Shown one piece after another: positions 57,471 through 64,000 of a stretch of DNA of 64,000 bases. The notes beneath the pieces were generated by a model. That model ran no database searches and was not told where the DNA came from. It saw only the letters and a program-made list of their open reading frames with translations. Source of the stretch: Oikopleura dioica (taxonomy: Eukaryota > Chordata > Appendicularia > Copelata > Oikopleuridae); contig OU015567.1 in the NCBI GenBank assembly GCA_907165135.1, forward strand, positions 13,025,001 through 13,089,000, written 5' to 3'. A program made the position numbers and the translations under genes. The first letter of the stretch is position 1. Each line of letters opens with the position of its first letter.

Positions 57471-60400
57471 CTAGAATGATTCTTCTTGAATAGAGTTTGA
57501 TGGAGATAGTTTGTTCGCTTTTGTAGATTTGGTTTTCTGATTGTGCTCGCATTCCGGGTCCGAGTCATGGTTTGTCATTGAGCTCTTGAAAGGTTATTTT
57601 CATGTGAAAATCAAAGCACAGACTTACCTCAGTTGACATCGAGTCTTCAGGAGCAGTGTCTTCAAGTGTATACGGACACTGAGATTGAGTATCGAACTGA
57701 CACTCTTTCAATGGATTGTCTGTTTCTTGTGGCAGTTCAGTCAAATCTGAATAAGTTCTAATTCGAATGAACTGTTGATCTCTTTACCGTCAAAATTCCC
57801 GTTCTGAATGCATTTCAGTCTGAATTTCGTTCGCAATCTTGACGCGTATACTTTAACAAATACAATCGCAAAAACCCATGAAACAAGGATCATCCCAGAT
57901 AGGACCCAGATTGTCGTCCAAAGAGTTTGCAGATTTTGCTCTTGCGCGACCTATAAATGAACCAAGTGATGATCAACTCAATCGAACATGCTCGTTAAAC
58001 CTGAGATTGTTCAAGGACAAGTCCAAAAACTCGAATATTTTCTCGAAAGTCGATTGATGAAAGATCATTGAAGATCGCTTTGACTCCGACCTTTTCCTTC
58101 AAGACCATGTCTTCCATGTGAAATCTTATTGTCCCAGTGCTTGTCATCTCACCTGTAGCTGAAATACGTCTGGAGCTTTTATGAAAATAGATTTTTGCGC
58201 CTTGAATCTTTGCTTCGATAGCGTTTCGAAACGCGCTTTCGTTGAATGTAGCGATATTCAGGCATTGAACTTCGAAAATGTCTTCTTCAGCTGCTGGAAA
58301 GAAGGTGATGTTTTTTAACGAACATGGTCCCGCCGCCAGATTTTCGCACTTGATTGTCGTTATTATCGAATCGGTCGACCTTAGAGGATTCTGAAGCCGC
58401 ATGATTCCGTTTCGATCTGAAAAATGCTCAATACCCAGTGCTCTTATGATTTTATACCTATTGAGAATGGGCTCTGGGAAGAATTAACGATACTGAATAT
58501 CGGAACAGTGTTTTCATAAGTTGTGTCTTTATCGGAAATCTAAAATGCATAATTAACTTTGTAAAATATATAACCATACTTGGAAAGAGAATAAACTTGA
58601 ACCAACAGCTGGATCTTCTGAAAGACTAATCCCGCGTTCGAGGACTCCGGCATCAAGAAAGAGTGGAGCATTATCGTTTATGTCTTCAATTAAGATTTTC
58701 AAATGAGCTTGCTGGTCTTCTTTAAATTGATTTGTTTCAGATCTTCTGGTGCCGATCTTGATGTTTCCAACGGGTGATTTTTCAAAGTCAAACTGTTCCG
58801 ATATCTCTGCTGAGGTTTAAAATCATGATCGCACCGAATAAATAATACTTTATTTTTAGAAAAACTATAACCCTTTCCCAATGGCCAGGTAGAATTTACC
58901 TTTGCGAAGCAATTCGAAGAATTATCCTGTTCAATAATGCATAATAAGTTGTCCTCGTTTCCAACAGTATCAACATCAATGATCGAATCTGCAGGAATAT
59001 TGATGATAATTGGTGTCTCTTCCTTGATGGATATTTTCATCGAATTCAGAACTTTTTTGTTGAGGAATGGTTCATTGTCATCTACATCGATAATTGAAAT
59101 AATCACAGTGAGACTGACTGTTCGGGGTGGGACTCCTTCATCAAAAGCATCGAAAATAACCATGTACTCTCTTTTTTCTTCGTAATCTGGAGCACTATTA
59201 AATTTCAATACTCCATTTGAGAAATTGAAGTCGACATAGTCAGCGGACTCGCGAACATTTATTTGTGTCTTTCCATTTAGACCTGCATCATCGTCTGTAG
59301 ATGATAGATTTAACAGAGCATCATTTCGATTCTCTTCTATCGCTATATTCAGCATATTGGACTCGATCAAGTGTCCATCATTCAAGAATACCGGCGAGTT
59401 GAAATTGACTCCTTGAATACCGACTTCCACGGTAGCTTCACTTTTGAAAACGCCGTCACTGACTTCTATGACAGCAATAACTGTGCTGAACCCGCGACCA
59501 AGGAGGCTTACATCTTCTTTGACGATAATTGAGAAAACGCTTTCAGTAGCCATAATTGAGAACATATTCGTGCCATTTTTGAGTCTAACATTAAAAGCAT
59601 TCACGCTGTCAGAATCATCATCTACTATCGTCGGAATAAGAATCGTTTCCAGTGCCGAAATAGTTTCTAGAACTTCTATTCTATACAAGCTCTTACTGAA
59701 TGCCGGAGGATTGTCGTTTTCGTCGAAAATGTTGATCTCAACGTTCCTTTCGGCCATATTTGACTGCACTGAAGTCAGACCATCGATGACTCGTATCCTT
59801 AGCTCAATAGTAGAAGGATCAGTTTCATAGTCTATCTTTTTGCTGAGTACAAGATCTGCACAGAAAGGAGATTTCTCCTCAAGCTCAAACTGAGATAGAC
59901 TGGTTACAATCATGAAATTCAAGCTTTCGTCAGAAGCATCCAAATCTTCCGCACAATAAGTACTCAATACTGTGCCAACTTCAATAGCTTCAGAAATATT
60001 GATTTGTGTTTGACCTTCTGTCAATACGGGAACATCATCGTTAACATCATTGATATAAATTCGGAGTGTTTGAGTAGCGTTAAATAGACCATCAGAAGCA
60101 AATACGTTGATTTCATCAAAGTTAGAAATCTTTATAAGGTTTAAAAAAATTCTTTTATTTTTGATTCTTTACTTTATTAATTTATTGCCGTTCCTCAAAA
60201 TCATATGGTCGTCTTAGGAATATATTTCCACTATTCCTCTCCACATTGATCTTTTCATCTTTCGTATAATAATGAAGTCTATCGTGATCTTCGTCACTTG
60301 CCGCTACTGTAGCCAAGAACGTTCCAACAGGACTGTCTTCGTTGACAAAAATATCCATCGTTGGAATGAGAAATTCAGGCGCATTGTCATTTTCATTTTC

Positions 60401-62642
60401 GACGAAAATTATAAATTCAAGTATTGAAGAGTTGTCGTAATCAGCCGCTGTGTTGAGATCAACGACATTCAGTTGGCATTTTACAGCGTCTGTTTCTTCA
60501 TAATCGAAACCCTCTGTTAGCCACAAATCCAAAGAGTTATCATCGAGATGATTTCTTAAAACAATCGATTTTATATCTTTCTGAACAATATTTTCATTCT
60601 TCAAAGTGTTGCATTCAATTGACGGCTTCAGAATTGCGTCCAAATCATCATCCTCGATAGTGATTTCCCCAAGAGATAGATTCTTTGCATTTTCGGCAAC
60701 AAATTTAGCAATTCTTTCGTCTTTAAAGGAAGGTGGCGTGTCGTTGATATCCAAGATATGAATATTAACTTCTACATTTGTCGAACGCAATTCAACATCC
60801 GTCGCCCTTATTTGTATCTGTATTGACTCCATTTCTTCACGATCGAAGCTCCTGAAACATGCTATTTCCCCGTTGTTGCATTGACGGCGAAGTCTGATCT
60901 CCCAGCAAGTAAATCATAAGTAACGACCCCGAATTCTCCAAAATCTTCATCAGTTGCTCGAACCTACTCTTTTAACAACGTCAAGCTTCGGGTATTTATC
61001 CTACCTGTCCAATAAACAAAGGAGGGGATTCATTTTCATATACACTAAATGCATATGACGTGGTCTCAAACGTGGGAGAATTATCATTAAGATTATTAAT
61101 AACAACGGTAAAATTCTTAGCTTCCGCTAAACCAAGTGTTTGGCCATCAAATATCTTAGCCCCGGGGTTTCAAAGGAATTCAATTATTAACAATTTGTTT
61201 TATACAGTTTTAAACCTCGACTTGAGCTGGACATCACAAAACTGAATCTCTTCGAAATCCATTGGTTCTTTTGTTCGGAGGGAAATAGAGTTGCGGTGGT
61301 ATCCTTCTCGGGGAATCACGTCGATTTTGCACCTCGGATCATCAACAGTGATAGATGCCTTCCAATGAGTGTTTGAATATTGATCGTCATCTTGAATCAC
61401 AATTCTGCTTCCGGTTATTTCAGTCCCCGGAAGAGAATTCTCGTCGACGGAAAAGATGAAGTCTTCGTCAAAATCGACGATATACGGCTCGTTGTCATTG
61501 ACGTCTAGTAACGTAACAACTACTTTCGCAACAGAGCTGAGGGCTCGTTCATTTTTGAAGAAGCCTGTTGGTTGTTCTAAGGCTTCAATTTCAAATTCCA
61601 GTTTTTCGTTCGCCTCTCTATCAAACGCGATCGAGTCTTTTATAAAAATCTTTCCAGATGTTCTATCCACTGAAATTCTATTGTCAAAAGTGCTGTAGAT
61701 AATTGGCCAATTTATTTCTTCATCTCCATCAAATGCTGTGACTTCGCCAATAAGCGTGTTTTCTTGCGAGTTTTCCAACACTTGAAAAAAGTTCCGATCC
61801 CGTTGATACACTGGAGGCGTATCTGGAAAGTCCTTTACATACAGATACACTAGAATTGAGAATTAATATTTCGAATAATTAATCATCCTTTCACCTGGAA
61901 TTCGAGAGCTTCTCTGGCGTCGGTCAAAGCGCACTCCAAAGTCAATGACTTTCGCTATTATCCGAAATGGCCCTCTATCTGTTTCAAAGTCAAATTGCTC
62001 CGCATTCTTGAGCTGCAAAATCCCATTCCCAGCCAGTTCTATCCAAGGATTCTCTTCAACTAAGAATTCTAGCGAGCTCGAGCATTCGTTCGGCAGGCGG
62101 CAATCGAGATCATCAGCCATTAATTGAGCCACAACGCTTCCATTTCTAATCAAGCCAGAGGAAAACTCAGGAATTCCGCGAATACAATTTTCTTCGGATG
62201 GTCCGTAGCATTCTTGATTCCCGGCTAGATTGAAGAAAATGTCAAGTCTGTCGATTCGTGTGTTGAACCGATCGACGAAGTAGGGGTCGTGATCGTTGAG
62301 ATTTGTGACGATTGTTTCGATGATGCCTTCTATTGTTTCTGTCCCCTCTTGATTAGCAATGAGCACGGGGAATGAAAAGCTGGTCGATCCCTGAGCAAGT
62401 TGGAGCTCTTCAAAGTCTATCGCCTTGAATAGCGTTAAATTCATCCCGTTCCCAGAAAAGAACTCTCTTCCCTGTCCTCTCACATCTAAAATCTCAGCAG
62501 CATCTTCTGAAAACGAGTCCTTTATCGATATTTCCAGCGGTTCAAAATTCCCATCCTCTGCTTCGTAAACAATGATACTCTTTTGCTTTATTTGCGAAAG
62601 TGCCAGGCAATACGAAAAAAGTAGCAAAAATTTGGATCTCAT
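57471..62642 (-). CDS. Cadherin-superfamily adhesion receptor
   Basis: Minus strand. Starts at the ATG at 62642 with signal peptide MRSKFLLLFSYCLALS. Exons include 62642-61895, 61849-61216, about 61190-60182 in two or more pieces, and about 60150-57471 in several more. Calcium-binding cadherin linkers recur about eleven times: LNDHDPYF, LLDVNDNEPYI, LNDNSPTF, ILDINDTPPSF, ENDNAPEF, NDVNDDVPVL, FDENDNPPAF, IIDVDDNEPFL, EDINDNAPLF, with DFEE/FDREA repeat ends. A membrane span (VLSGMILVSWVFAIVFV, near 57900) is followed by a short cytoplasmic tail ending SIQEESF, without an obvious catenin-binding site. The first repeats are diverged and protocadherin/FAT-like. Frame slips at a C run (plus strand 60868-60871) and near 60140 (T run) look like assembly error. 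The intron near 60185 may have a GC donor. Confidence 0.88.
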
Positions 62643-63218
62643 CAGTTCATGTATTCTTTCCTGAAAAAAGTCTATTTTGAAGTCAGTTCTACTGACTAAC
62701 TAAGTGGTTGTCTTGTACAAACAATCAACGCTCTGCTCACAATGCAACCTATTTGCTGCTTACATAACTTACAGAAAAAAGAGAGCAACAAGAATAGATG
62801 GCAGGTTTGGCACTCAATCAAGTTTAGACGAAAACTTCATACTCACAAAGAAATCAAGGGGGATCAAGGAAGCGGAAATGGTTTATTTTTTCTAGTTCGT
62901 ATGAATACTTTTATTGTTTTCCATGAAAAAACCTTAGTTTTATCCCTTCAGGGATCTACTTATTGATTCACATATTTTCTAATAAGAAGGAAAAATTAAT
63001 TAGAAAGTAATAAGAGAAAGCTGCGTGGACTGAATATTCAAAGAGGGGTAGAAGCATCGTTTCCTCAAGGAGCAAATCGTACAATTACTTAGAAATGCAA
63101 AGACTAAGAGAAACGAGGCACTTCGAAGCAAAATGTGAACTTAACACTGACCACATAGGAAAGAAGTCAAATGCAAAATAACCAAGCTTTTTTTATTCAA
63201 AACTTCTGAAAAGAAATT
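62643..63218. other. Intergenic between cadherin and tyrosine kinase
   Basis: Divergent promoter region: cadherin reads leftward and the kinase rightward. Short frames near 62704-62966 show no conserved motif. Earlier exons of the kinase gene may be here but were not recognised. Confidence 0.3.
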
Positions 63219-64000
63219 GTGACGGGGGACATTTTCGAAGTTGAAATGCCGCTGGATAACCAAAGAAACAACAGAATCTTTGTCAAAATTGGAGAGAAGA
63301 AAACTTTGATAACGACTACTCAGTGGAGATGCTGTTTGTGTCTTTCTGACACAACCTGGTTCTTCCCCAACGTTTCTAGGCCAGAGGCTGGAAAACTTCT
63401 ATGAACGGATTTTCAATAAATATGTAGATCGTAGATTTAAGATCGCAAATGTTAAGATCCACGTTCAGTAACGTCAGATGTTCACGGCGCTTTTCTGATA
63501 AGAAAATCTGATGTCAACACGAGCCAAGAAAATCACAAGTATACTTTGAGTGCGAGAGCGCCAAGTGGAGGAATCAAACACTACAGAATCTTCAGAGAAA
63601 ATAGACAGTACTACATTGCCTCGCATCGTCGATTTAATCTTCTAAGAAATGATGTCAATTGAACTCAAAATACAATACCGAACAAATCTAATTTGATAGA
63701 TTATATGATATATCATATATATATATATATATATATATTTTATGTAAGCACGTAATGACCTTAAACACAGTTCACATTGAAGATAATTAAGAAGTTGATT
63801 ATTTTTGCGGAAATAAGTTTTTCTTCCAAACAGCCAACGATAATTTCATATCATTTAAAAGCGCACTTGCAGAATACTACTGGAAAGATTCGGGAAAGAT
63901 GGAGCTTCAACTTATTGAGCCAGTCATAAGCGGGAGAAGCCCGTTTGTGTTTGACAAAAGGGATCTTCTTCTTGGCGACAAAATCGGCGCCGGATATTTT
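63219..64000 (+). CDS. SH2-domain tyrosine kinase, 5' part only
   Basis: Cytoplasmic tyrosine kinase cut off by the window end. An exon at about 63219-63392 ends in the SH2 start (TTWFFPNVSRPEAGKLL). The next, about 63469-63640, gives GAFLIRKSDVNTSQE, YTLSARAPSGGIKHYRI and QYYIASHRRF. The last, from 63834, gives FISFKSALAEYYWK, MELQLIEPV and the kinase start FDKRDLLLGDKIGAGYF, whose IGAGYF is the beginning of the glycine loop. The order SH2 then kinase with almost no linker fits FES/FER or CSK-type kinases; the N-terminal part (GDIFEVEMPLDNQRNN) may be an SH3-like fold. The first SH2 junction fits a GA donor (CTAT|GAACGG). The start codon is not certain. The intron before 63834 holds a TA microsatellite. 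Confidence 0.75.
63702..63740. repeat. (TA)n microsatellite
   Basis: A run of alternating TA of about 25 bases preceded by a palindromic TATATGATATATCATATA stretch, inside an intron of the tyrosine kinase gene. Likely length-polymorphic; no function implied. Confidence 0.85.

Overview
The window is nuclear DNA of a very compact animal genome, most likely an appendicularian tunicate (Oikopleura or a close relative). The reasons are: most introns are only 38-90 bp; several coding genes need GA-AG or GC-AG introns to stay in frame; TTTCAG-type acceptors sit just upstream of start codons, as expected for spliced-leader trans-splicing; same-strand genes follow each other at 120-420 bp; and one whole gene lies antisense inside an intron of another. 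The species call is inference from these traits; no species-specific marker was matched. All gene models were built by hand from reading frame, splice phase and family knowledge.

Layout. 1-3194: 3' part of a MOV10/MOV10L1-like RNA helicase that ends before motif VI. 4277-6767 (-): small unrecognised protein whose 1.9 kb intron holds a TTAA-flanked inverted-repeat element. 7315-8850: G protein alpha-s. 10731-14753: cytosolic methionyl-tRNA synthetase, with an ankyrin-SAM gene nested antisense in its third intron. 15027-16660: three copies of a hairpin-bearing module around a stand-alone PITH-domain gene (15884-16529). 16787-18799: Hippo/MST kinase. 18954-21448: TBC1D22-type Rab GAP. 21449-28399: gene-poor. 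28400-32244: PH-domain gene and a coiled-coil ORF. 32245-41321: gene-poor, with three inverted-repeat elements. 41322-45223: large secreted protein ending in a polysaccharide-lyase-like domain. 45439-46665 (-): type I membrane protein. 47310-51539: a same-strand run of two paralogous tiny membrane proteins, a charged nuclear-type protein, a small secreted protein and a MAM-galaxin protein. 51833-52514 (-): two-pass membrane protein. 54721-57147: FoxH-like protein with three forkhead domains. 57471-62642 (-): cadherin. 63219-64000: start of an SH2-tyrosine kinase gene cut by the window edge.

The region mixes housekeeping and signalling genes (MetRS, Gs, Hippo, TBC1D22, FoxH, cadherin, tyrosine kinase) with lineage-type secreted genes (lyase-like, MAM-galaxin, short secreted proteins) that could serve extracellular matrix or the appendicularian house. 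Several otherwise intact genes carry one-base frame slips at homopolymer runs. This looks more like residual assembly error than gene decay.
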